In this document: piece by piece, positions 44,061-57,256 of the stretch | How positions within the stretch are numbered: position 1 is the first letter of the stretch | Layout of the letters: the number at the start of each line of letters is the position of its first letter | Source of the DNA: Ananas comosus | Lineage: Eukaryota; Streptophyta; Magnoliopsida; Poales; Bromeliaceae | Direction of reading: 5' to 3' | Length of the DNA: 64,000 bases | Assembly: GCF_001540865.1 (NCBI RefSeq) | Contig: NC_033629.1 | Location: forward strand, 9,471,764 to 9,535,763 | Position numbers and translations under genes: made by a program | Notes under the pieces: generated by a model | The model's database searches: none | Told to the model about the DNA's origin: nothing | What the model saw: only the letters and a program-made list of their open reading frames with translations

Positions 44061-47044
44061 AAAAAAGAGAAATAAAACGCCAAGTATATTAATAAATGTG
44101 AAATATTAAACACCATTGAAGTATGCAAATTTATATAAAAAATTCATTAGTTTTAAGATTTTGCAAAAATAGGCCACCATTTTGAATTTTGCAAAATCTA
44201 TCCGAATTTTCAGAAAACTGACCAAAATACCCCCCCCTTTTTTTTTTTTTCTCTCTCTCAATTTTTTTTCTCTCGTTCTTTTTTTTTTATTCTCTTTAAA
44301 GAGGGCAACAGAGGCGGAGGCGGAGGCGGCCCGCCTTGCTTCTGCCATGCGTGCCTTTGCCTAGGCCCGCGCGCCCCCTATCTTCCTTTCGTTCTACCCC
44401 GCCGAGGTTGCTCTTGCCGTTGTCCTTTGGGATGCCTACCTTGCCTCTGCCCCACACGCCATCTCCCGCGCCTGCACCCTTCTCGCCTTTGACCCTGTCG
44501 AGGCCACACTGTGACCCTCTTTTTTTTCTCTCCGACCCTTCTCCACAGCCTCTGCGGCCCTCTACGACGATAATGAGGATGACACCGCATCCTCTTCCTC
44601 TGCCTTTGCCCTTCATTTTCACTGTAGCAGATTTTTCACACATCAAACCCACTTCTGGAAACATATAAAATACTATACCACAACATGGAAGAAAATAGAA
44701 ATCCAAATCAATTTAGAAAAGAAATCATTGTATTAGAGTAATAGCATAGGAAGAGATTAGGAATTTGGGATCCAAGGGGGCTAAAAAAAACAGATATCGA
44801 ACCTTCACAGTGTAGCTAGTGTTTCTTGCAGAGTCTCCACATGTTACAATTACTCATCGTGCTACCGTATCGCATAGCCGCGTTTTGCTGTTGGGTCTTG
44901 CTGCCGCGTCACGCTACCGCCCCTTGCATTGTGCCACTTTGCAGCGTTGTCGCAGAACGTTCGCGGAGCCGTTAGGGTTAGAGGTGAGGGATAGGAATGC
45001 TTAGAGATAAGAGTTTTATTTTTATTTTTTTATAATTAGAAAGTAGATGGGGAGATCGTGGGGTGGAGGTTGCGTGGGCTAGGATTGACGGTCGCGTGTG
45101 CCAGGGAAGAGATTGCGTGGGCTTCGAAATGAAATCCCAATCTGGATTTTGAGGCCGGAATCAAGTTAGAAGTTGTTGGCCCACTCCTATTCCAAACCGA
45201 ATCTGATTCCAATTTCTATGAACCAAACAAAATTAGTTGGATTTGATCAAAACGGTTCCATTCCGAGTTCATGTTTGGTTAGTTATTGGAATGAGAATGA
45301 AAATTACAATTAGATTACATTAAAATAAAAAATAAAGTGACAAATCATCCAAAAAATTGGTTTATTATTGGAACGAAAATTGAAATGGACAATTAAAACA
45401 ATTGAACTTTGAAAGAAAGTCTCAGTTAAGGGAAAGGAGAGTGATAGAAAGATAGAAAGGGGAGGTGTTTGCGAGAGAGAGCTTTGGGTGGTTTACTCTG
45501 AAATGAGCCATTCAGGATCTGAGAAAAAATTGAGCCATAAATCGATTGATTCGAGAATAGAATGAGATTGAAATTCGATTCTTATAAAACAAATAACAAC
45601 TAGTGAAATGAGTGAATCTCATTCTGATTTTAGAGTCTAAATTAAGTGAATCAAATAAACAACAACTAGGGCTTGTTTTATTCAACTCATTCTAGACTTT
45701 GAAATTGGAATTAGATTCACATATTCCGATAGTTATTATTTTCTTTTAGGAATCAAATTTTGATTCTCAGTCCACTCTAGAATAGCAATGGCTTGATCCA
45801 TTTATGGCCAAATCAAACTTTCAATTTTGGACTTGACGTGATAAGGGTGAATAGGGAAGAAGTTAGGGATCAAAATGAATGAGTTGGAAAAGGTTTGGGA
45901 TGAATAGCCTAATTAATTCAAGGGCTTTCAATAAGCCAAACACGAAGCTAGGACTAGCTTGTGTTCGGCTCGATTCCTTAACGAGCTGAACAAAAGCTAG
46001 CTCAAATAATTTATGATCTGATATCAAGTTCGGCTTTTCGAACTCGTTACGAGTTTAAGCCGAACATGAGCCAATCTCCTCACCCATTTTAATAGAGGTG
46101 GGGTTGATATCGAGCTAAAAATTTTAGATCATCTTCGACTCATTTATTGAGCGAGCGATTTGATCTCACGCCCATTTTAAGTTGAACATGAACTGGCTTG
46201 CGAACAATGAGCTAGGTTGCCAACCCGGATTAACACTAAAGATTAAGATCAAATTGCGAAAAATAAAAGATTGGAGATCAAAATGGCAAACTGGGTAAAG
46301 ATTGGAGACCAATTGTGCAATTAACCTTTTGTTTATGAGATGCGTTAGCTCTACAACCCACTTTGCATTGAAATTTTATAATTCCTCTCATCCAAAGGCC
46401 ATGTTTTTCTAGGGATAATTGCTTATATATCCCTCAAAACTTCTGAAATATTTTATTTATTTTTATTTTTATGGTCTCAAATATACCTCTCGTATATTTC
46501 TCCATTATTCATAAATACTTCTGCTGTTAGTGTCTGTTAAGTCATTTCGGATTAAAATCTGAGTTAAATTTCAACTATAATTAAAAAAAATAAAAATATC
46601 AATTTTGCCCCTAAGTTTAAAGGCAAATAAGAAATGTCGGTAACAATAGAAAGATATATTTGAAAAGATAAAAAATCAAAACCTTAACTTGAAGGCATAT
46701 GAGAAAAGTTAGTGATAGTAGACAAGGATATTTGGAAGAAAAAATAGTAATTTTACAAAAATGATAGTTGTTTCTAATAATAATTTAGAAATTATATCGA
46801 CTAGTTTATAATTTTATTTTTATTTCACTGAAAACCACCGTCAGAAAAGATGATAGTGTGATAATTTTTGAAAGTTACATGACAGTAAAATACAAAGTAA
46901 AAGATGATAAAGTGTTATATTGTAATGCCTTAAAATTTGCAAAACTATCATTTTATTGTCCTATTTGATGATAAATTTTTAAAAATAAAAATAAAAATAA
47001 AACTATAGGAAAGTTAATTATTATAGTTTTTTAAAGGCTAGATT
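44061..47044. other. Gene-free interval with repeat fragments
   Basis: At 44110-44340 lies a sequence ('ttgcaaaaatag..accaaaatac..tctctctcg..agagggcaac') that resembles 60320-60500 and, more weakly, 5250-5460, so a dispersed repeat. It continues into a GC-rich block to about 44640 with no plausible frame. About 45925-46240 is a copy of the 'gaacacgagct/agctcgtgttc' repeat family also seen at the window end. About 46420-46640 resembles a MULE-type left arm. No gene seen. Confidence 0.45.
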
Positions 47045-47405
47045 ATAGAAAATCTCCCTGTCAAAATTCGATTTTTCACTTTCCCCCCTGTCATTTAAAA
47101 ACCTACACTTTCGCCCCTTGTGAAATAAAAAATGTTCATTTCGCCCCTTGCCGTTAGTAATCCGTTAGGATTCCGTTTATAAAATATTATTATATATATT
47201 TTTATGCCAAAAATACCCTCAGCCTTCTCTCCTGTGAACATGATGAGGGGCAAAATGATGAGGGGCAAAATGGTCATTTTATAATTACAGCTCACATTGT
47301 ACCCTCCCTGTGAATATTTTTTATTTTACAAGGGACAAAAGTATAGGTGTTTAAATGACAGGGGGAAAAGTGAAAAATCAGATTTTGATAGAGGGTTTTA
47401 TGTAA
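47045..47405. mobile_element. Fold-back MITE in the RABD2 promoter region
   Basis: Long imperfect inverted repeats: 'gatttttcactttcccccctgtcatttaaa' on the left pairs with the mirrored right arm ('atgacagggggaaaagtgaaaaatc'). The A/T-rich ends obscure the exact boundaries and TSD. It ends about 360 bp before the RABD2 start codon, so it could lie in or beside the promoter. Confidence 0.65.
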
Positions 47406-47767
47406 TTTAGTATTTTTTTTTAACTACATAGTCGCAAAATAAAAATGCTCTAAACCACGGGTCCACGTGAATGACGTGGAGGACCAGTTCCACGGAATAT
47501 TCGTCAGGCCTAGCCCGTTCCTCTCCTTCCACGTCCGCCCTATTTATCTCCCTCCGCGCGATCCCATTCCTACTTTGCCTCTCCGAACCCCCTCTCTCTC
47601 TCTTCCCGACCTCGTCCTGTCCCTCTTCGCTCCGAAACCCTAGAAGCGAAGAGATCCTAAATCGCCTTTAATCTCCTCCCCCTCCCTCGTTTCCGATCAA
47701 ATTCCCCTTCGCCGATCGCAGAGGCGTCCCCGTAGAGCTTCCTCTTCCTCATCCTCGATTTCTCGCC

Positions 47768-50700
47768 ATGAATCCGGAGTAGTAAGTTCCCCGAATCATT
47801 GCGATCAACTTTGTTTCTTCTAATTGGTAGCGTAAGATTGTAGGATTTCTATGTTTGGATTGAGAGATTGTCAGGTATTTGGATTTTGGATTGAATTAGT
47901 TAGGGTCGGTATTGAGATCTCGCCGGATCTGGTCATGTGGAGATTGGAGATTTGCGTGTTGTTTCTCTTTTGAAGGGTATTTTGTGAGTTTCTTATTGTT
48001 TGTTTGAGGAGAGGGATTAGATTGTGATTTTGACATAGATATGTGGATCAGACCGGGTCGTTTGGGCTTTAGATCTGGTTATACGCTTGTGACTTTGCTT
48101 GATTGTGCGTATGACATTTCGCTTGTGTTTGTTGACGTTATCGTGAGATTTGCTTGTTTGAAATGGTTAATTGCAAGAAGATCTGCTATTTTAGAAGGAA
48201 AGGAATAGGGAAATTGTTAGGTACAAATAGTATTGTACCTTGTTGTTTGGATGAGATGACATCTTTTGTACGTTCCATACGGTGGGCACGTATTTATCAC
48301 ATATGGATGTCTTGCTGGAGAAACTTTCCCGGATGCATATTCAAAGGCTGCATGATCTATTACCTTTCTTGATACAAACTTCAACATTCTTTTCTCCCTC
48401 TCTTTTTCGGCCCTCAAGTTCTCGTCCCTCAGTGATAATTCCTGCCAAATAGGCTCAACTGAGAGGATTAAGTTGCCAGCTTCCTACAAAATTCTCTTGC
48501 ATCTTACTCTGCCGTTATCACTTACCGGTTAGAGAATTTTTTACTCTTCTATCACTGGAGTTTAGGAAGTTGTTATGCTGCAAGTGTCTCTATTGGTTTT
48601 TGATTTGATTAAATACCTACTTTATAAAATTCTTGGGGTAACTTCAAAATTCCCCTATAGTTTACCCCATTTGCAGTTCACTGTCCTATTTCTCAAAGTG
48701 TAGATCAGTTTCTCCTTGAGGAGTCGAGGACGTGCTATTCTGCCTCTCAATTTATTTCTGTTTTGGTTTTTTATAAGCGCCTATCATTATTAAAGGTATC
48801 AAAGTACTACACTTTATAAATCATCAGATGATAAATTTACCACTTTATCAGCCTGTGTTTTGCACTTTGTCACCCTGTGTTATACTAAATGTGGCACTTT
48901 GCTACCCCTTATAAAATTAGGTACATATATAGAACTGAAAAAAAAAAATCATCGGGTGCAAAGTGCTACACTTTGAGAATAATGTGCGCAATGGGCTTTC
49001 TGAAGTTTTCCCTATATTCTTGGTCACAAAGCTGAAACACACAGTACTTTCAAGTGTTTATACTCTTTCCTTATTGATTCTGTTGAATTCTTTAGCTTCT
49101 AGACATTTCTCCTTATTAAATCGTATACTGAAGCTGCATAATAACAACTGGATTTTTAACCTAGGTTTTATCAAGGCTATTGATTTGACTGGATATAATG
49201 AGTAATCTATATCAATTAGTGGGCTGACGTATCTATTTAGCCTCATTTTTTTTTCTTATCTTGCATTGCTTGGATGTACTTTTCTTTTAAACCGTAAATA
49301 TCTTATGGGAAGTTCTTTGGAAGGTTAAGAGATATAATGTTCAGTTGCCCGGAGATTAGGAGATATTGTTATTATTATTTATGGTCAGATGGACCATCGA
49401 TCTAGAAATATCTTTAGCTGATTGTCCAGAACAGTTGTTAATTTTCTTGGTAAATTAAACTTGTCGACACATTGTAGTTTGTTGATCAAGAAAATGTATA
49501 CTATTGTTTTTGTTAGTTGAGAGAAATTAATTGCATGTTTTCCTTCATATCTCAGTGACTATCTCTTCAAGCTTCTGCTCATCGGTGATTCTGGTGTTGG
49601 CAAGTCATGCCTCCTCCTAAGATTTGCGGTAAGAATTGAGTGAATAATTTTCTCCTTTTCATCATTTAAATTAGTCCTCTTCTTTGGAAGTTGGTGTCCT
49701 TGCATGTTGTATTTGGCTATATTGATATGCAACAGAAACTTCCTGGATTGGATATGCTTTACGAGCGTGAAAAAGAAAAATATTAGTGTATTATTAGCCT
49801 AGTTAAACCTTGTGTCTTTATTTCTCTTTGCATTCATAAGAAGTTAAGAATCTTCCTTTCTTGCTTTTTGTTTATGGAGCCCGTGATTGTCGTTTGTTGG
49901 TGTGTTTTCTAGCGACTAACCCTATAGTATCTTTTTAATTGTAAGAGTTGGCATTCAAAATTTTTATTTATAAAACTAGGCCTACACGTTGAATGATTTA
50001 TCATTTTTAGAAAGCAGTGATAAAAAGCGGTAAATAATTCACCGCTTTCACCAAATTTTTATATTTTCTACGTTCGAACTTCGAAGGATGTATAGTATGG
50101 AATGCTAAAAATAATTTTACCGTTTTAGAAAGCAATTACCGCTTTTTAAAAGCTGTAAATCATTCACCGCATAAGCCTAGGTTTGTAAATAATTTTTGTA
50201 AAAGACTTTTTATAATTATAATATTTTTAGGCATGTTAATAAAAAAATTATTTGTCAGTGCCATTTACTTGCATAATAAAGCAAATAGCAGAATATTTAA
50301 TTGTACGGCCTTTTATAATGTCCCATGCATTTTTAACGAAGCTGTGTTGCATCTGCTGACCATGATGTAAATTTGCACAAAGCCACATGGCTATTTTTGG
50401 AGCTTCCATGCATACATTTTGTTCAGTGACTCTTAACAAAATCCATAGTTCTTTGAACAAAGTTCACGGCAATTATTAAAATTGCTGTTATATATGCTAT
50501 TGAAAGCCCTATCTATAAGGTCTAGTGCACTTGCCGTAGACTTAGTTAAACCAAGTGAATTTTCCTTGCAAGATTTCATGCATGACAACTTTTTGGCTTT
50601 TCGTGATTAGGATGACTCATACTTGGAGAGCTATATCAGCACCATTGGAGTTGACTTTGTAAGTGCAAACTGTGCTAAAACCATTTTGTAAAGGCTGCTT

Positions 50701-53541
50701 CTTTTCTCTTTTCATGCAACATGATTTTACCATTCTCTTTTGGCAGAAAATACGAACGGTTGAGCAGGATGGGAAGACCATTAAGCTTCAAATTGTAAGT
50801 TCATTTTATTTAACTTGGGAGATTGGATATTTTTCATCATAATAGTTTTGTTTCTCTCATAGCCAGTTCCCTTTTATTTCTAAGACATGTGAATAGCAAT
50901 TGTTTCTTGTGATGTTTTCATGGGGCTGTATCAAGCAATCTTATATTTATGAACTCTTGTTTTTCTATTTGCTGTTGGCCACAGTGGGATACTGCTGGCC
51001 AAGAACGATTCCGGACGATCACCAGCAGTTACTACAGAGGCGCTCATGGTATCATTGTAAGTTTATATGCGCGAGTCTTTGCTATTCTTTTATTTGTCAA
51101 GGCCTCTGCTGTCCTGCATTATATTTATTCTAAAAATCATCTCTTTGCACATAGCCCATGTAAAATCTAAATTTTTAAGCATGTTTAATGAAAGTCTATT
51201 TCCTCAAGCCCTATTTTTTTCAGTCGAGAGGTACACTTTTTAAGAGCAAGGAATATATATCTAAGAAATCAAGTTTTGAAGAGAAATACAAGTATTCAGA
51301 TTTTTTCATGGGTGTATGTGTAATTATCTCTTTTTAATCATATGCTGTTGATCAAAATCCCACGAAACATTCATGGTACTGGTCCTGGAATTCCAGGTTG
51401 TGTATGATGTGACAGACCAAGAGAGTTTCAATAATGTAAAGCAATGGTTAAATGAGATCGACCGTTATGCAAGTGAGAATGTCAACAAGCTTCTTGTGGG
51501 TAACAAGTGTGATCTTACAGCAAACAAAGTTGTGTCTTATGAGACGGCTAAGGTAATTTCAATTTCTTCCCTCATCCTTTTTCTGCTCTACACATCGTTA
51601 ACATCAAAAAGGTCAAGAATCCATGTTATAAGTTACTAATGTAGATATAATGAGACTTGGGTATTTCAGTTAAAAAAGTGATACCACCTCCAACTGCAAA
51701 AATGAAAAAAAAACTTGATTAGAAATCCATTTTATCTGCCTACAATTAGAGTTCCGTAGTTTTTAAATTCCCCTCTTGAAAGGTCTTATTGAAATATCTT
51801 GACTTATCAAAATCTACTCTTAATCAGCTAATCGCTTTTCATTCGTATATTTAACAGTTAATGTCAATGCTGGCCTGTTCAATTCTCAATTTTCTGCTAG
51901 TTTTAATTAGATTTTGGTAGAAAGCGATGCAAAAAGATTTTTTATTATGGCTAACAACCGCTTGCATGAGATATATGCTGTTTAGGGTGTCTCTACTTCT
52001 CTTTTCTTTGTTAGGAGGATTAATTTTGATGTTTTTTTTAATTATTTTGTCCCCTTCAGGCATTTGCTGATGAAATTGGCATTCCATTCATGGAGACTAG
52101 TGCAAAAAATGCCACTAATGTTGAACAGGCCTTCATGGCCATGACAGCTGCTATCAAGAATAGGTGCGCCAGCTAAGCAAGTTTTATTTTGTAGAAATTA
52201 TTCCTATGTTTAGCTGCACTATTAAGTTACTAGCTAAAATACCTGATTTGTGTAATAATTATTAGGGTAAATTGAATTACCTGTTCCTGAACTTTTGAGT
52301 TAACTTTCATTTTGGTCCTCAAAACTTTTGATTTCAACTTTCAAGGCCCTAAACTGTTGGTGAAGTTTCAATTTAGTCCCTAAACTCTGAACAATGTTTC
52401 ATTTGTCCTTAGAGTAATTATCGCTAGCACTTAGTTCATCTATTTGTTTGTTCACCATGAATTCATTGGTTTTTCATCCATTCATACTTTCATTCCAGAG
52501 GTCCAATTCTTATATAGAGAAAAATTATAAATCAGTGGATGGTAGGGTTGAAATATGTGATGGAAAAAGTAGTTAATAAATGTATGGTGCATAGATGTAC
52601 AAATGCACTGGGTGTAGGCAACAATTTATCCTCCAATAGTAAATATGTGTGAGGTTTAAAGTGAAATTCTTTGAAGAGTTTAGGGACCCCTAACGTCGAA
52701 ATTGAAAGTGCAAGGACAAAATGAAACTTGGCTGAATGTTCGGGGATTAGTGGTGCACTTTACCCATAATTGTTACACAAAGATGTATTCTTGAACTATA
52801 GATTGTTAATCTTGGGGTGTGAATTGCCCAGCTAACTCATTGTTAGATTTGAGAAAATCCTCGAAGACATTCAGAATTTAACACTTCCCTTTGAAGTAGT
52901 TTCAGATTATTTGGTTAGGTCATGGAATATTTTATTAAGTTTCCGAAAGTTCTGTCTAGAATGGTGCAGAGTCCTTTAGTTCTATGGAGTTATTCTGGTT
53001 TCAAGGAATACGCTAGTTGAGGGGTTCAAATTGAAGAAATGAGTAGTTCAGGGACCCACTTCCAACTGACCTATATTTGGAGATGAATCCACATGTAGTA
53101 TTCCAGCATTTGGACTTTTCATAGTCCTTGAATTAAAATAAATTTGTACATAGTCATTTCATAAGCTGACCTTTTGACCCTGTTTAAAGTAAAACTAAAA
53201 TAAGTTAGTCGTCATTATATAGGTAATGGGATAATATAGTGTCTATGAGGGGAAAGAAGAAAAAATTAGATTTTCATGCGGTCAGGACTTGAGTGTGATA
53301 TATGTTGAAGTTCAGGGTACAAATTGCTATATCGGGATACTAGAGGAGCAATCCATACATTGTACCCCTTGTTTTTTGCCGAATCAATATGCTAATAATT
53401 TGTTCCACTATTAACTCTCCAAAACTACCTGATGCTAATTTCAGGATGGCGAGCCAACCGGCCATGGGTAATGCTAGGCCGCCTACAGTGCAAATCCGCG
53501 GCCAACCCGTCAACCAGAAGACCTCCTGCTGCTCTACTTGA
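47768..53541 (+). CDS. RABD2: RABD2 (Rab1-type) small GTPase
   Basis: Eight exons: 47768-47781, 49556-49628, 50611-50658, 50747-50794, 50985-51056, 51397-51552, 52060-52163, 53445-53541, all GT-AG, giving 203 aa, the usual length. Exon 1 codes for only four residues and part of a fifth (MNPEY). P-loop GDSGVGKS (15-22), switch I TIGVDF (40-45), WDTAGQE (62-68), NKCD (121-124), SAK (151-153) and a C-terminal CCST with two Cys (200-201) for geranylgeranylation are all present. The effector region and the tail [13 protein letters not shown] place it in the RABD2/ARA5 group, which drives ER-to-Golgi vesicle transport at Golgi and trans-Golgi membranes. The gene is complete and its exon pattern is intact despite MITE insertions in introns 1, 2 and 7. 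A pyrimidine-rich leader precedes the start. Confidence 0.96.
48636..49013. mobile_element. MULE-type MITE in RABD2 intron 1
   Basis: Left end GGGTAACTTCAAAATTCCCC and, as reverse complement of the right end, AGGGAAAACTTCAGAAAGCC. Flanks AAATTCTTG (48627-48635) and ATATTCTTG (49014-49022) agree at 8 of 9 positions, a slightly decayed 9-bp TSD. The interior has mirrored 'aaagtgtag' and 'ctacacttt' segments. Confidence 0.7.
49945..50212. mobile_element. Small MULE-type MITE in RABD2 intron 2
   Basis: Flanks TAATTGTAA (49936-49944) and TAATTATAA (50213-50221) match at 8 of 9. Inside, GCGGTAAATAATTCACCGC and GCTGTAAATCATTCACCGC are near-palindromes of the same type as in the element at 17303-17999, so the two belong to one family or share a transposase. 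Confidence 0.65.
52265..52765. mobile_element. MULE-type MITE in RABD2 intron 7
   Basis: Element of 501 bp starting GGGTAAATTG and ending CTTTACCC. The flanks ATAATTATTA (52255-52264) and ATAATTGTTA (52766-52775) agree at 9 of 10. Both arms have 'tttcattttggtcct'-like segments in inverted orientation. Confidence 0.75.
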
Positions 53542-55426
53542 AGCTTCTCTATGCTCACACTGGCGTGTAAACACATCTTCCGCTTCCATGTTCAGTCTCT
53601 GTTTTATTTTCTTCTTAGATACTGCTCTTGTTTCTCTTATTCTTTTATTAGTATTTGCTGTTTAGTTCTTAAAGGAACAGGGATTTCTGAAGTAGTAATG
53701 TGTTCCTCTGAAACTGTGCTGCTCGTTTGTTCGTATTTGCATTCTTTAATTAGACAGTTTCTTCTGCAGGAAGTTCTATCTTACCTTCTAATGAGTTGCA
53801 TCGCAATCTTCGGTCCCTACCATTAAGTTTCAACTTTCAACCTATTCCTAAATCTTTCGAGCATAAGCATTTGATACTCGCATTTGTGTGGCTACAGCAT
53901 GTCACATTGCCATTGGTAGCTTTAAGCTGTGCTGGCATTTTCATTAGTTGGTAGAACAGGTGTTGGGCGAGATGACTATCATGATAGAATTGGATATTTG
54001 GATTGTATTAGTAGATATATGCTTAAACAGGAGGACTACATTATTAGACTTTAAAGAATTCGAGGACTTATGGTTCAATTTGCGAAAAAACCTCTTTAAC
54101 TAAGGATCAAGCAAATGTAGTATCTGTAATCGGAAGTTTGAAGCTCGAAGTTGACTCAAGTATCATGTCAAATTTGCAAAACAGGGCTACCATCTACAAA
54201 AAGTAATGCTAAAGCTTACAAACATCATACATATTTTTACAAATATTACAAATACATAGTTCTGAACGGTTGGATTTATTACTTCGGTTTTGTGATTCGT
54301 GAACATCTATCATTGAACTATAGCCACCTTAGCATGTTTGTATTTGTTTGCTAGTGTTTATTACCATGGTAGAGTACTAATCTACAAATTTTGGCTGAGC
54401 TGCATTTACCCTGAGCTTTTTCTAATAAGCAAAGCAAATGATCTTTGAGTTGTTTATCATTGTGCCCGTGTTTAACTAAATTGCTTGATCAAGTACTACT
54501 CTTTGGGCCCTGAAGATTCGTGCATTCAAGAGATGTTTTAGTTTGTAACTTACATGATGCTTGTGTTAGTGTACGCTCATGTGGTGGTTTAGCTTGTAAC
54601 TCATGAACTGGTGTTGGTATAATATTATAAAACTCATGAACTGGTGCACCACGATGACGGATCGTTCTGAGACCATGAAATGGCTGAAATGTGAAAGGTG
54701 CTTTTTATAGATGCCTGTAGGTCTCACGCGCACAGCGAAAGCTGTGTTTATTAAAAAGCTGCATGCGTGTCTCGAAACAGACTAGAATGTGATGACCCTT
54801 GGACAATAATATATTATATTCATAACAGTTTTGCATTATATAACTTGAAAATTGAGGGATGTTCTTTTGCTCGAAAGTGGCTGTTGCCAGAAGTTTTTCA
54901 TTTCCCGCCGTTTGTGTTACTTAAAAAGAGAAAGATTAAATTTTATTTTGCGCCCTTGTGATCTCGCTTAATTTTATTTTGCCATGAAGTGGTTCAAAAG
55001 TTGCACTTGAATATTTTGTAGTATAACTCATTTTTGTTTTGTCATTCGGTGATTCAATATATTTAACTCTATTGTGGTTATTAAAAAGTTTTTATTTTGC
55101 TATTCTATTAGACAGTAGATTTTTTTAGATAAAAGTAGAGATAAAATTGCAGAGCAGCAGTTAACGGCAATTTTTTTTAACCGCGAAGCGGTGAAGTAAA
55201 AATAAATTGAACCGTCAGGGGCAGAATTGAAGTTTATCTAAAAAATAATAATAATAAGATAAGCATTAGCGAGGATGCTACATTATTCATGTGTAATAGA
55301 AAATTGGACAACTTCCACGTTTGAACCATGTTTTGGTTTTGGTTGGTTCCCTCTCTCGATCAAACCTTCCTCAATTATTACAATTGAGTCGTTGACGTCT
55401 CGATGGGGCAACGATTTTGACTTTTT

Positions 55427-55468
<42 letters not shown>

Positions 55469-56134
55469 CATTTACTTAGCAGCCAATTCCCCCAAGTTTC
55501 TATATGGTTTGTACTTGGATATCTTAACTAGTAGACCACGAGTGGTTTTCATACATATAGATAATATATCCACCATGGAGTAGTGCCAACCCAATCGCCA
55601 TTGAAGTAAACAATCGAAACACAAATGAGGAAAGCACCCGTTTAGTTCGTGATTTGTAATATGTAAGATAATTTTTTTTTTTATGCTTTTTATTGAAGAT
55701 ATTCAATTATTATCATTCAACTCAAATACAATAGTGATAAATGGTATTAATTTTGAGGCGGTAAAAATACTAGATTATCCTGATATAAGAAATATTCTTA
55801 TTTTTATACTTGATAGAAATTATTAGTAATACATTAATAAAAAATATTAAATTTTTCTACAATCTTTCAATCCAAATGACTTGATAAATTAGTAATAAAC
55901 TCGGCATTCCAAAAATAAAATATATAATTATTTATTTCTGAAATGTTACAACTCTTCTTCAACCAAAAAAGTCGGGTTACATGGTACTACTTGTGTGGTT
56001 CTTACATGGACACATCCCCCCTCTTTTATTTCACGAGGAGAGTAGAAAAAGGTTGGGGACCAAATTTTTACAATTAATTGGGGGGCCGAACTAGAACCTA
56101 CGATTAGAAAAAAGGTGGGGCAATTTTACATTTA

Positions 56135-56165
<31 letters not shown>

Positions 56166-56355
56166 CCGATTTTAGAAGGCTGGGGATGTACCTGTGCAAT
56201 TTCTCATAGCAATAATCGCTCACATAACATAACATTACCTTTTTTCTTCATAAATCTTGTGTTTTTTTTTGCCTCATTCAAGGTTAAAAAGGCAATAGCA
56301 GCCCCCAAATGTACAACTCAATATGAAACTCCTGCTTTTGCTCCACAGAGAAGCC

Positions 56356-56386
<31 letters not shown>

Positions 56387-57256
56387 GTTTATGCATTTTG
56401 AACAGTTTTTTTTTTTTTTTGGAACAATATATCTATTAGATAACTCCAACGGGTACCAACCAAACAAGCCGTTTTTAAGTTCAAAAGATCTCCTCCCCTT
56501 CTGAGCGCAAAAATTATTTCTGTATTTTACAAAATTTTCAAATTCAACTTATCGTCATGTAGTTATTTTAGGTTTCTGAATATGTTGGCTATCCAGTTTG
56601 TAAGTTTTCGCTGCTCTCTAATTTCAAGACAACTATTTCTACCAACTCCCATCAATCGCAGTAAAAGCTTTCTTTCGCATTCACCCACATCAATTTTTGT
56701 TTTTGTTTTTCTTAGAGAAATAAATGGATCTCTTGGCAGATTCTATTGCAAGCACAGACAAGTGAACAACCTCTCCTCATCCACACATGTAGCTTTCCTT
56801 CAAAAGTTGGAAAAATGTAGTTGGCCCCTCCCCACACCTCATCCTCCACCTCCACCACAACCCCCCAGGAAGAAAATCTCAAGCTGGGGCCACCACCCAC
56901 ATCACAATACAAGACAAATCATTCAAAGACATCAAGAGCCCACAACCACATAGGCCTCTTCTCCCCACTGTTTCTTCAGATGGGAACAACAAGCAAACCC
57001 TATTTATGGACATAGAGGCCCCCTCCCCTCCATCCTCTTCTCTCCTCCATTTCCTCCACACATTCCACTAGGAATAAGGACATATTTCAGGCACAGCAGT
57101 TACTGCTTTTACCAAAATTAGTGACACATACATATACATACACACATATAGATTGGATGAAGCTCTTGTATTCTCAACTGAAACATTACCCATAAAGTAG
57201 TGGTACATATGACTTGTCTCATAGCAAGAAGCAGCACTGGATATAAATGGGTGAAT
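53542..57256. other. RABD2 3' flank and intergenic sequence
   Basis: The first kilobase is probably the RABD2 3' UTR and flank. A (TA)n tract is at about 55430-55464. At 56138-56165 there is an uninterrupted run of 28 G. It lies in a tandemly duplicated stretch ('caattaattgggg..ccgaactag' at 56071, 'catttaattggg..ccgatttta' at 56129). A-tracts occur at 56357-56383. No gene seen. About 56800-57256 probably includes the 3' UTR of the minus-strand MYB gene. Confidence 0.5.

Noticed and set aside
44296..44706. Gly/Arg/Lys-rich open frame on the minus strand
   Set aside because: Low complexity, no recognisable motif, and an equally open frame exists on the opposite strand.
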